A stretch of 64,000 nt of DNA from Mycobacterium gallinarum (GTDB lineage Bacteria > Actinomycetota > Actinomycetes > Mycobacteriales > Mycobacteriaceae). Location: contig NZ_AP022601.1 of assembly GCF_010726765.1 (NCBI RefSeq), positions 2,790,001 to 2,854,000 of the forward strand, in the 5' to 3' direction. Of the stretch, positions 22,530-30,376 are shown in pieces. A program made the translations under genes and the position numbers. The notes under the pieces were generated by a model. That model had not been told where the DNA came from, did no database searches, and saw only the letters and a program-made list of their open reading frames with translations. The number at the start of each line of letters is the position of its first letter. The stretch's first letter is position 1.

Positions 22530-22787
22530 GTGTTGATATCCATCGCCTACACGGTCGTGTCGGCGCTTGCATCAACCAACGGCCCCGACAAAAGCCGTCC
22601 ACCGCGCCTGACGCCTCCGCTCCAGGACGATGTTGGTGCGCCGCAGTCGTACATCGTCGACGCGTGGATCGGCGGATATGCGTGCTGCGACTGCGGTTGG
22701 AGGGGACGACGGCGATGGCATCGGTCATTCGCCGTCCACGACGCGTTGCGCCACTTCGCCGCAACCAAACACCATTTCGAATGCTGA
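22530..22787 (+). CDS. Small Cys/His-rich protein, possible zinc ribbon
   Basis: This 85-residue protein begins at a GTG placed for leaderless translation. The second half has YACCDCGWRGRRRWHRSF, then HDALRHFAATKHHFEC. Clustered cysteines (C-C-x-C), several histidines and a final cysteine suggest a metal-binding finger with a basic surface. The N-terminal 40 residues are Pro-rich and featureless, so an internal start is possible. It stops about 140 bases before the hydrolase gene, on the same strand. I do not recognise the family. Confidence 0.55.
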   Translation: MLISIAYTVVSALASTNGPDKSRPPRLTPPLQDDVGAPQSYIVDAWIGGYACCDCGWRGRRRWHRSFAVHDALRHFAATKHHFEC

Positions 22788-22930
22788 CTTCCGGCGACTA
22801 GTTCACTGGAACACCGCTGAGTCACCGCCGAGGACGCCGCCCACGTCGGCGCAGCCACCACCGGTCTCCAAGGAATTCCCAAGTGCTCCCTTTAAGGCTC
22901 CTCCAAACGCCTGACGAAGGGAGAGACCCA

Positions 22931-23914
22931 GTGCCTGCTTCACGTCCTGACTTGCGGCCGGCCCGCAAGGTCGCGCCGTCGCTTCAGTTCCGCACCGTTC
23001 ACGGCTATCGCCGTGCCTTTCGCATCGCCGGATCGGGCCCCGCGGTGCTGTTGATCCACGGAGTCGGCGACAACTCGACGACCTGGGACAGCGTGCATTC
23101 CAAACTTGCGCAACGATTTACGGTCATCGCGCCGGACCTCCTGGGCCACGGTGACTCCGACAAGCCGCGCGCCGACTACTCACTGGCGTCCTTCGCCAAC
23201 GGCATGCGCGACCTTCTCGCCGTACTCGGTATCGACCGCGTCACCCTGGTGGGTCACTCCCTTGGTGGCGGCATCGCCGCACAGTTTGCCTACCAATACC
23301 CCCATATGGTGGAACGCATCGTGCTGGTCAGCTGTGGCGGTGTGACGAAGGACGTCACCCCGGCTCTGCGACTGGCAGCAGTGCCGATGGGAGCCGAGTC
23401 GCTGGCCGCGTTGCGCCTCCCGGGCGCGGTCCCCGCCCTGAAATTCGCCGGCCGCGCCGCCAAGTCGCTGCTCGGTTCGACCAAGCACGGACGCGATCTG
23501 GGCAGCGGTATCGATCTGCTCGCCCGGCTGGCCGATCCGAAGGCTTTGTCGGCGTTCGCGCGGACGGTGCGAGGTGTGGTGGACGGCCGCGGACAGTTCA
23601 TCACCATGCTCGATCGCGCGTACCTCATGCCATCGATCCCCAAGCAGATCATCTGGGGCGAAGACGACATGGTGATCCCGGCGAGCCACGCGCGGATAGC
23701 TCACGAGGCAATGCCCGGTTCACGCTTGGAGATCTTCGAAGGCTCCGGGCACATGCCTTTTCGCGACCACCCCGACCGCTTCGTCTCCGTCGTCGAGCGG
23801 TTCCTCGACTCCACACTGCCCGCCGAATACGACCAAACCAACCTCGGCTCGATGATGCGGGGCTGCGGCGGGGAGGACAGCGCGCCCGAGGCGACCGATT
23901 CGATCAGCGCCTGA
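22931..23914 (+). CDS. Alpha/beta hydrolase
   Basis: This 327-residue cytoplasmic hydrolase has the nucleophile elbow GHSLGGG, an oxyanion-loop HGVGDNSTTWD, the acid in WGEDDMVIP and the histidine in GSGHMPFRDHPDRF. Length and motifs fit haloperoxidase/epoxide hydrolase-like family members; it resembles M. tuberculosis Rv2715, by memory. The start is GTG at 22931 with GAAGGGAG upstream; 16 earlier codons lack a ribosome site. The C-terminal 35 residues are a non-conserved tail. The substrate is unknown. Confidence 0.88.
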   Translation: MPASRPDLRPARKVAPSLQFRTVHGYRRAFRIAGSGPAVLLIHGVGDNSTTWDSVHSKLAQRFTVIAPDLLGHGDSDKPRADYSLASFANGMRDLLAVLGIDRVTLVGHSLGGGIAAQFAYQYPHMVERIVLVSCGGVTKDVTPALRLAAVPMGAESLAALRLPGAVPALKFAGRAAKSLLGSTKHGRDLGSGIDLLARLADPKALSAFARTVRGVVDGRGQFITMLDRAYLMPSIPKQIIWGEDDMVIPASHARIAHEAMPGSRLEIFEGSGHMPFRDHPDRFVSVVERFLDSTLPAEYDQTNLGSMMRGCGGEDSAPEATDSISA

Positions 23915-24001
23915 GCAATCCCGTGTTGCCGGCTTCCCGGCTGACTTATCGTGATCCCGCACCCGTCCGCGCAGGTTATGGGCTCGCACAGGAGGGACGA
24001 C

Positions 24002-24949
24002 GTGGTGAAGGCTGCCGCCCCGATCAGGCTGACCGCAGCAGGTGTGGCATTCCTATGTGTGCTCGCAGGCTGCAGCAAGAGCGACGGTCAGGCATCGCCG
24101 GTTCCGTCGGAGCCTGCGAGCGGTACGGCCAGTGAGTCTGCGACCACTGACGCCGCGACGCCCGCTGATTACAGCACCCTGCTCATCACGACCGAAAACA
24201 TCGACTCATCGGAACCCTTCACCGCTGAGCCGCCGATCCTCAACCCGAACGGCGACGCCGGCGTCAGCGGGCGCTTCTTCGCCGAGGACTCTTCGATGAT
24301 CGGTTCCACCATCAGAGTCCTGGCCGACCCTGCCGAAGCCGCGAGGGTGCTCGAATTGACCAGGAATGGAATATCAAACGTCTCGGGCAGGTGGGAGCCG
24401 TCGCCGATCGGAACCAACGGATCGGTGATCGCGGGGACGTCGCTGGATCAAATCACGGGTATCACGGTGCTCACGTTCTCCGAACAGAACGCCGTCGTCA
24501 CGCTCGAGTTCGACGGCCCCTACGGCAAGCTCGAAGGATTACCAACGGAACTCATCGATTCGGTCGCTCGGCGTCAACTGGAGATCCTGAAGGCGAAACT
24601 GCCGGAGATCGCTCCCCCCGCGCCCCTTCCCGTCGCCGCGACCATAGGCGGCAAGCCGGTGGATGTCCGAGGCCCGGTGGTGTGTAAGTACTGGAATGGC
24701 AGGTCCACCATCACCGCGGGCAACTCAATACTCAAGATCGTCGTCGAGCTCGAGCCGGACGCGTCGTTGGTACACCGCGTGGAGCTCGCCGACGTCGACG
24801 ACGTCTACCTGAGTTCGCCCGAAAGCGCCGCCACCGCCACCAAGACCGGCAACACCTACACGGTCATCGGCACCGCATCTGGTGAGAGCGACACCACCCC
24901 GCCAAAGCAGGTCACCGAGCCCTTCGACATCAGCCTCACGTGCCCCTGA
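24002..24949 (+). CDS. Lipoprotein with an LpqH-type C-terminal domain
   Basis: This protein of about 315 residues starts at a GTG behind GGAGGGACGAC. A lipoprotein signal ends in the lipobox LAGC, followed by a Ser/Thr/Ala-rich linker. Residues of roughly 50-200 form a soluble domain (DYSTLLITTENIDSSEPF ... SGRFFAEDSSMIGSTIRVL) reminiscent of mycobacterial sensor-type domains. The last ~90 residues (VVCKYWNG ... ATATKTGNTYTVIGTASG ... FDISLTC) match the pattern of LpqH, the 19-kDa antigen, with its paired cysteines. The combination looks like a fusion. Its 3' end overlaps the convergent SDR gene by 14 bases. Surface exposure is inferred from the signal. Confidence 0.8.
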   Translation: MVKAAAPIRLTAAGVAFLCVLAGCSKSDGQASPVPSEPASGTASESATTDAATPADYSTLLITTENIDSSEPFTAEPPILNPNGDAGVSGRFFAEDSSMIGSTIRVLADPAEAARVLELTRNGISNVSGRWEPSPIGTNGSVIAGTSLDQITGITVLTFSEQNAVVTLEFDGPYGKLEGLPTELIDSVARRQLEILKAKLPEIAPPAPLPVAATIGGKPVDVRGPVVCKYWNGRSTITAGNSILKIVVELEPDASLVHRVELADVDDVYLSSPESAATATKTGNTYTVIGTASGESDTTPPKQVTEPFDISLTCP

Positions 24950-25835
24950 TGGGGAATGTCGTTCCCGTCTCGCTCTCGGCGAACTCCCAAAGCTTCTGGG
25001 CGTCTTCGTAGTCGCAGGCGTTCGCCGTGCGGCCGGCGAGCGTCGGTCCGCCCTTGAATCCGAACCGTCCGTCGATGCCCACGAAACTGCCCGGCGGAAT
25101 GGGCTCGCTGATGCAGTACAGCGACGTCGCGGCACCGGCGTCGATGTCGTTGCCGATGACGTTCGCGACTCTCGTCACCACCGAGTGAAACGCAGACATC
25201 ACGCGGGTGTCGGAGACGTTGGACAGGTTCGAAGCCACCCAGCCCGGATGTGTCAGGAACGACGTGACCGGCGAATTCGCTTCACGCAAACGGCGATCCA
25301 GCTCCAGCCCCCACAACATGACGGCCAATTTCGAGCGCGCGTAGGCCGGAAGGGAGGACCACTTCCGCGTGCGCAGATGCGGATCATCGAAGGCGATGAC
25401 GCCTCCTTTGTGGGCGTCCGAGCCGACATTGATGATCTTCGATCGCACCCGTTCGAACAGCAGGTTGGTCAACGCGAACGGGCCGAGGAAGTTCGTGCCG
25501 AGCATCATCTCGAAGCCGTCGACGGTGTCGCTTCGCGTCTGTGCGACCAGCCCCGCGTTGTTGATGAGGATGTCGACGTCACCCTCGAGCAGGTCGGGAA
25601 ACGCACGCACCGAAGACTGGTCGGCCAGGTCCAGCTTGACGACGGAGGTGTCGCCGCCCATCTCGGCCGCGCGCTGGGCGCCCAGTTCCAGGTTGCGCAC
25701 CGCGAGAATCACGTGCGCACCGGTGCGGACCAACGCCCGCGCCGTTCCCAGGCCCACACCGTTCGTCGCGCCGGTCACGATGATGCGCTTGCCGCTCAAA
25801 TCGCCGAGTCGGCTCGGCGCCCACTGTGTCGTCAC
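24936..25835 (-). CDS. Short-chain dehydrogenase/reductase
   Basis: This 299-residue SDR of the retinol-dehydrogenase-like group has a cofactor site VTGATNGVGLG near residues 19-29, NNAG (ILINNAGLVA), and the catalytic YARSK. LDLAD after the second strand and a basic residue pattern suggest NADP(H). The ATG start gives a full N-terminus. The downstream DUF899 gene on the same strand is 23 bases upstream of its start. The substrate is not inferable. Confidence 0.9.
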   Translation of the reverse strand: MTTQWAPSRLGDLSGKRIIVTGATNGVGLGTARALVRTGAHVILAVRNLELGAQRAAEMGGDTSVVKLDLADQSSVRAFPDLLEGDVDILINNAGLVAQTRSDTVDGFEMMLGTNFLGPFALTNLLFERVRSKIINVGSDAHKGGVIAFDDPHLRTRKWSSLPAYARSKLAVMLWGLELDRRLREANSPVTSFLTHPGWVASNLSNVSDTRVMSAFHSVVTRVANVIGNDIDAGAATSLYCISEPIPPGSFVGIDGRFGFKGGPTLAGRTANACDYEDAQKLWEFAESETGTTFPIRGT

Positions 25836-25858
25836 GCTCTGAGATTAGCCACACAGCA

Positions 25859-26527
25859 TCAGTAGGAGTCGGCCAATCGCATCCACTCGTACGGCGGTCG
25901 CTGCGGCCAGCCGTCCGGTGACTGCTCCCACGTCTCCTGCCGTCCGTACGGCGTGAGGTCGAGCAGGTCGAACACCACCATGAACGGTTCCTCCCCGCGG
26001 TTGAAGGTCTGCCACGTGTGGAAGACGCGACCGCCGTCGCGCAGGAACACGCTCACCGATTGGCGCTCCCCTCCGTCGACGGTCACGCCGAAGTCCTCGT
26101 TGAACGTCGTGCCTCCCGACGACACCCACGGAAGCCGCCAGCCCATCCGGTCACGGAATTCCAGCAGCTTGGGCAGTGCAGCGCGCGAAACCAACACGAA
26201 CGACGTGTCTTTCGCGTGCAGATGCGACAGCGGGCCGATGTGTTCGGCCATCATGGAGCAACCGTCGCATCCTTGCTCCCAATCGCTACCGAACATGAAG
26301 TGCTGCAGGATCAGCTGCCGGCAACCGTCGAACAGATCAAGCAGCGTCACCGCGCCCTGTTCGGAATCGAACGTGTACGGCTCGGTGATCTCGACCATCG
26401 GTAGGCGGCGCCGGGCCGCGCTGACGGAGTCCTTGAGCCGCGTCAGTTCTTTTTCCCGAAGCAGCAATTCGGCGCGCGCCTGCTCCCATTCGGAACGGGA
26501 CACGATAGGCGGTAACGGCGTCGTCAT
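25859..26527 (-). CDS. DUF899 family thioredoxin-fold protein
   Basis: This 222-residue DUF899 protein has the conserved PYTFDSEQGAVTLLDLFDG start of the fold, the FMFGSDWEQGCDGCSMMAEHI segment with the paired cysteines (GCDGC), and the WQTFNRGEEPFM and WEQSPDGWPQ tail motifs. These proteins look like thioredoxin-fold redox enzymes, but no reaction is established. The start is the ATG at 26525-26527, divergent from the SRPBCC gene across 29 bases. Confidence 0.9.
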   Translation of the reverse strand: MTTPLPPIVSRSEWEQARAELLLREKELTRLKDSVSAARRRLPMVEITEPYTFDSEQGAVTLLDLFDGCRQLILQHFMFGSDWEQGCDGCSMMAEHIGPLSHLHAKDTSFVLVSRAALPKLLEFRDRMGWRLPWVSSGGTTFNEDFGVTVDGGERQSVSVFLRDGGRVFHTWQTFNRGEEPFMVVFDLLDLTPYGRQETWEQSPDGWPQRPPYEWMRLADSY

Positions 26528-26544
26528 GGTTCAAGCCTGCCTGA

Positions 26545-26550
26545 TACGTT
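26545..26550 (+). promoter_or_regulatory. -10 element of the SRPBCC gene
   Basis: TACGTT is followed by 6 bases and then the GTG at 26557, predicting a leaderless transcript. Confidence 0.5.
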
Positions 26551-26556
26551 CGCCAC

Positions 26557-26991
26557 GTGCGCACAAGGTTCGAGTTCGATTTCGTGACCACGGCGACGCC
26601 GGCGCAAGTCGTCGAGCTCATGATCGACTTCTCCCCGAACCGCCCCCACCGATGGCCGGCCTCGTCGGTCCGCGCATTCGAGGTGTATCGAATCGGAGAC
26701 ACCGATGCCGACATTCGCGAGGGCCAGAACTTCCCGAAACTCTGGGCGAAATGGCACTACGACTGGTCGGAACCGAACTCGGTGGTTCTGACGGTCGCCG
26801 AAAGCGACGACCTCGAGACGGGCGGCTTCATGTCGCTCACGGCGGCGCACCACGAGGGCGGCAGCGCCGTACACGGCGTGTGGCAGCAGACGTCGAAGAG
26901 TGCCAGGGGTCTCGCGGCGGTGACCCTGATACGGTTCGTCGGGCGGCGTTCGCTGTCGGCGTACTACAAGAAGGTCTACGACGACCTCTGA
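26557..26991 (+). CDS. SRPBCC (START-like) family protein
   Basis: This 144-residue protein fits the polyketide cyclase/START-like fold. An initial strand (TRFEFDFVTTATPAQVVELM) is followed by helix, a run of strands (WHYDWSEPNSVVLTVAES), and a long C-terminal helix ending in KKVYDDL. The central domain lacks motifs that would name a ligand. The start is GTG at 26557, supported by the -10 element 6 bases upstream. The 3' end overlaps the convergent LLM oxidoreductase gene by 16 bases. Confidence 0.8.
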   Translation: MRTRFEFDFVTTATPAQVVELMIDFSPNRPHRWPASSVRAFEVYRIGDTDADIREGQNFPKLWAKWHYDWSEPNSVVLTVAESDDLETGGFMSLTAAHHEGGSAVHGVWQQTSKSARGLAAVTLIRFVGRRSLSAYYKKVYDDL

Positions 26992-27878
26992 AGCTCCTCG
27001 ACCACTTCTGCGACCTGCCGAACCTGGTCGATGTCCGAACTCGTCGGGATCAAATGGATCTCGTCAGTTCCGATCGCGGCGAATCCGCGCAGTACCTCCA
27101 GCAACTCGCCGCCGGTACCCGCCCAACCTGTGGTCGGCGCCATCGCGTCGACGTACTCGACCGGAATCCAGTTCATGTAGCGGCGCAGATGCTCGTGGAC
27201 CTGTGCCCGGGTGCCATCGCCATTGCCGATCGCAAACCAGAACGACGTGGCCAGGTGGGGAGGTTGCTTGCCCGCCTGCGCCCACGCCTCGCGTGCGACG
27301 TCGAACAGCTTGTTCTCCTTGTCGACGTCCAAATCCAACGTCGTACCCGCCAGCCCGTCAGCCCACGCGGCGGCACTGCGGACGGTCTTGGGACCCATGG
27401 TGCCGACCAGCAGTTGCGGCCCACCGGCCTGCAGCGGCTGCGGCCCGACCGGTTCGACGGACTCGGTGACCTTCTCGCCGGCCCATACGCGTCGCATCAC
27501 CGCGACGCTGTCGGCCATTCCGCGCATCGTCTGGGTCGCGACATCCGCGCCGACGGCGAGGTAATCCTCGTTCCTGCCGCCCACGCCGAGCCCGACCGTC
27601 AGTCGACCGCCGCTGAGCATGTCGCCGGTGGCCAGCGCCTTGGCCAGCATGACCGGATCGTGAAGCTGGGGAACGATGACGGTGGTCACCAACCGCACCC
27701 GCTCGGTCCAGGCCGACAACGCACCAAGCAGGGTCGGCGAGTCGGGGTTGCTGAATGCGATGCGCTCGCCCCAGCACAGCGACGAGAACGGACCGGCATC
27801 GATCACCTGCGCCCATTCTCGGAGCGTCGACGCGTCCAGGTCCGACTCCATCACCGGCATCGTCATCCCAATGTGCAC
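26976..27878 (-). CDS. LLM-class (luciferase-like, probably F420-dependent) oxidoreductase
   Basis: This 300-residue luciferase-like monooxygenase fold protein has the N-terminal strand IGMTMPVME, SNPDSPTLLGALSAWTERVRLVTTV, and GGRLTVGLGVGGRNEDYLAVG. Mycobacterial members generally use F420, but some use FMN, and the sequence alone does not settle which. GTG at 27876-27878 was chosen because VHIGMTMP aligns with the usual first strand; the ATG four codons later is possible. It is divergent from the glyoxalase-fold gene, 28 bases away. Confidence 0.87.
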   Translation of the reverse strand: MHIGMTMPVMESDLDASTLREWAQVIDAGPFSSLCWGERIAFSNPDSPTLLGALSAWTERVRLVTTVIVPQLHDPVMLAKALATGDMLSGGRLTVGLGVGGRNEDYLAVGADVATQTMRGMADSVAVMRRVWAGEKVTESVEPVGPQPLQAGGPQLLVGTMGPKTVRSAAAWADGLAGTTLDLDVDKENKLFDVAREAWAQAGKQPPHLATSFWFAIGNGDGTRAQVHEHLRRYMNWIPVEYVDAMAPTTGWAGTGGELLEVLRGFAAIGTDEIHLIPTSSDIDQVRQVAEVVEELQRSS

Positions 27879-27906
27879 GATCGCGATTCTGGCACGATGG
27901 GGTTTT

Positions 27907-28320
27907 ATGGCGATCAACACCACGTCTATTGCCCACGTCCGGCTCACCGTGACCGACATCGACCAGTCCCGGCAGTTCTACGACAGCGTGTTCGGCTGGC
28001 CGATCCTCCTCGAGGTGCCTGAACAGGCCGACGCCGCGACGCGCGAGATGCTGAGCTTTCTGTTCGGCGGCGTGATCTACGACCTGGGCGGCACACTGAT
28101 CGGGCTGCGCCCGGTCGCCGCTGACCGCTTCGACGAGGACCGCGTCGGTCTGGACCATCTCGCGTTCCGGGTCGGCAGCAAAGACGAATTGGACTCCGCG
28201 GTCGATCATCTCGATTTTCTGGGCGTCGCACATGAGCCGATAAAGGACATCGGCCCGGCTTACATTCTTGAGTTTCGCGACCCCGACAACATCGCGCTCG
28301 AGCTCAGCGCCCCGAAGTAG
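27907..28320 (+). CDS. Glyoxalase/bleomycin-resistance fold protein (VOC family)
   Basis: This 137-residue VOC protein has two beta-alpha-beta-beta-beta modules: IAHVRLTVTDIDQSRQFYD at the start and LDHLAFRVGSKDELDSAVDHL in the middle, ending DPDNIALEL. The metal ligand pattern (H near the start, E in EFRDPDN) is compatible with a metal-dependent enzyme. The start is the ATG at 27907. No partner reaction is evident from the neighbours. Confidence 0.87.
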   Translation: MAINTTSIAHVRLTVTDIDQSRQFYDSVFGWPILLEVPEQADAATREMLSFLFGGVIYDLGGTLIGLRPVAADRFDEDRVGLDHLAFRVGSKDELDSAVDHLDFLGVAHEPIKDIGPAYILEFRDPDNIALELSAPK

Positions 28321-28402
28321 CGCAAGCCGAAATCCTAGATTCTGGGGGTTTTCCTTACCGGGTCGGGAGGAAAACGCCGTTTCGTGGACCGCGCCGGATC
28401 CA

Positions 28403-28408
28403 TAGGTT
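28403..28408 (+). promoter_or_regulatory. -10 element of the kinase-regulator-DUF4097 operon
   Basis: TAGGTT is followed by 7 bases and then the ATG at 28416, so the operon transcript looks leaderless. Confidence 0.5.
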
Positions 28409-28415
28409 GATAGGC

Positions 28416-29726
28416 ATGGTCGCAGTCACCGACACGAGTCCAGAGGCCGCCGTCGCCCCCGTCGATACCGAGAATCAGGTGCGGCCTGCCCCCGCCCGCA
28501 GCATCGGCGTGGTTCCGACGGCGTCGATGGTCACCGGCGCCGCGATCGCGCTGGTGTGGTTCTGGGTTCCTCTCACCATTCTGATCGTCGGCGCCTCGTC
28601 GATCCCCAGTGTCATCGGCTTCCTGCTGGCGGGCGTCGTCTTCGTCTATCTGATGCGCGGAGTCGAATGGATCGAACGCATGCGAAGCGAGGCGGTCTTC
28701 GGGCTGGGCATCGCGGTTCCATTTCGCACGACGTCGCCGTATACCGGGTTCCAGCGCTGGGCCCATCAGCTCTGGCTGGACATCAGCAGCGCCAGGCTCT
28801 GGAAGGCCACCGCCCATCACTTTCTCCGGATGACCTACGACCTCGTGGCCACCGGGATCGCCTGTGGTCTAGTCGCTTTCGCGGTCCTGGGGCCCGCCGC
28901 GGCGATTGCTGTCCGGCAAAGCGATGCGGATGCGGGTCTGACGTTCATCCCACCGCTGTTGGCATGGCTGCTCGCCGCGGTGGCGATCGCCGCCGCGGTT
29001 TCGATTCTGATCTTCGCGCCGATCCTCGACGCGGCCATCGACCGGTGGCTGCTGACGCCATCACCGATGACCGCACTGCAGCATCAGGTCAGCGCGCTGG
29101 CCGACGCAAGACTGGGCGCGGTGTCCTCGGCGCAGACGGAACGCCACCGCATCGAGCGCGATCTGCATGACAGCGTGCAGCCGCGGCTGGTCTCGCTGGC
29201 GATGACGATCGGCCTGGCCCAGACCAAGCTGGACACCGATCTGCCCGCGGCCAAGACATTGATCGCCGAGGCGCACGACGACGCCAAGAACGCGCTCGTC
29301 GAACTGCGCAACGTGGTGCGCGGCATCGCGCCGACCATTCTGTCCGACCGCGGCCTCGACGCCGCGTTGTCTTCGGTGGTGCAGCGATCGGCCGTGCCGA
29401 CGGTTCTCGATATCGACCTTCCGCGCCGACTACCCGAGGAGGTCGAGGCGTGCGCATATTTCGTGGTCGCCGAGGCTGTCACGAACATCGCCAAACACGC
29501 CAACGCCACGCAGGCGGCGGTCACGGTGCGGCTCGACACGTCGTCGAACCAGCTGTTCGTGTCCGTGTTCGACAACGGTCGCGGCGGCGCGTCGATCACC
29601 GACGACGAGAACGCCACCGGCTTACGCGGTCTGGACGAACGCGTGCGCGCGGCCCGCGGCACCTTTAGCGTCTCCAGCCCCACCACCGGCCCGACCACCG
29701 TCACCGCGGTCCTGCCATGCGCGTAG
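28416..29726 (+). CDS. Sensor histidine kinase (NarL/LiaS-type)
   Basis: This 436-residue kinase has an N-terminal membrane part with four hydrophobic segments, roughly residues 30-50, 52-75, 135-160 and 170-200. It resembles the actinobacterial 'putative sensor' domain. The HisKA_3 motif ERHRIERDLHDSVQPRLVSL carries the phospho-accepting histidine. The ATPase domain has EAVTNIAKHANA and DNGRGGA. There is almost no extracytoplasmic loop, so the signal is probably in or at the membrane. It overlaps the response regulator by 10 bases. Confidence 0.92.
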   Translation: MVAVTDTSPEAAVAPVDTENQVRPAPARSIGVVPTASMVTGAAIALVWFWVPLTILIVGASSIPSVIGFLLAGVVFVYLMRGVEWIERMRSEAVFGLGIAVPFRTTSPYTGFQRWAHQLWLDISSARLWKATAHHFLRMTYDLVATGIACGLVAFAVLGPAAAIAVRQSDADAGLTFIPPLLAWLLAAVAIAAAVSILIFAPILDAAIDRWLLTPSPMTALQHQVSALADARLGAVSSAQTERHRIERDLHDSVQPRLVSLAMTIGLAQTKLDTDLPAAKTLIAEAHDDAKNALVELRNVVRGIAPTILSDRGLDAALSSVVQRSAVPTVLDIDLPRRLPEEVEACAYFVVAEAVTNIAKHANATQAAVTVRLDTSSNQLFVSVFDNGRGGASITDDENATGLRGLDERVRAARGTFSVSSPTTGPTTVTAVLPCA

Positions 29727-30361
29727 TGATCGCCGAGGACTCCGCACTGCTGCGGGCCGGCATCGAACGCATCCTCACCGACGGGGGCCACGAGGTCGTC
29801 GCAGGGGTGCCCGACGCCACCGACCTGCTCCGACTGGTCAATGAGAAGCGCCCCGACCTGGCCATCGTCGACGTGCGGATGCCACCGACCTTCACCGACG
29901 AGGGCATCAGGGCTGCCGCGTTGCTGCGCAGCCAAAACCCAGAGTCGCCCGTGCTGGTGCTCTCCCACTATGTGGAGGAGCGCTACGCGGCGGACCTGAT
30001 CTCCTCGGACACAAGGGGATTCGGATACCTGCTCAAGGACAGGGTGGCCGACGTTCCCGCCTTTCTCGACGCCGTCGAGGTGATCGGCGGCGGTGGAACG
30101 GTGCTCGACCCCGAGGTGGTGTCGCAGATCCTCGTGCGCACACACCGCCGCACCGTCCTCGACCAGCTCACCGAACGCGAGCACGACGTCCTGCAGTTGA
30201 TGGCCGAGGGCAAGACCAACTCGGCGATCGCTGCGGCCCTTCACATCTCGGTGGGTTCCGCCGAAAAGCACATCGCATCGATCTTCACCAAGTTCGCTCT
30301 TGCTCCCGACGAAAGCGAGAACCGCCGTGTGCTGGCGGTGCTGCGCTATCTCGAATCCTGA
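29717..30361 (+). CDS. Response regulator, NarL/LuxR type
   Basis: This 214-residue two-domain regulator has a receiver with D52 (IVDVRMPP) as the phosphorylation site, acidic pocket E7/D8, and the conserved lysine in LLKDR. The C-terminal LuxR helix-turn-helix (LTEREHDVLQLMAEGKTNSA) spans about 150-205. It is translated from within the end of the kinase gene and is clearly its partner. The target is likely its own operon, which includes the DUF4097 gene. Confidence 0.94.
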   Translation: MRVVIAEDSALLRAGIERILTDGGHEVVAGVPDATDLLRLVNEKRPDLAIVDVRMPPTFTDEGIRAAALLRSQNPESPVLVLSHYVEERYAADLISSDTRGFGYLLKDRVADVPAFLDAVEVIGGGGTVLDPEVVSQILVRTHRRTVLDQLTEREHDVLQLMAEGKTNSAIAAALHISVGSAEKHIASIFTKFALAPDESENRRVLAVLRYLES

Positions 30362-30376
30362 CCGGAAGGATCCCTA

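Noticed and set aside
19933..22930. Prophage or integrative element in the strip behind tRNA-Arg
   Set aside because: No integrase, transposase or repeat of the tRNA end was seen, so no mobile element is annotated.
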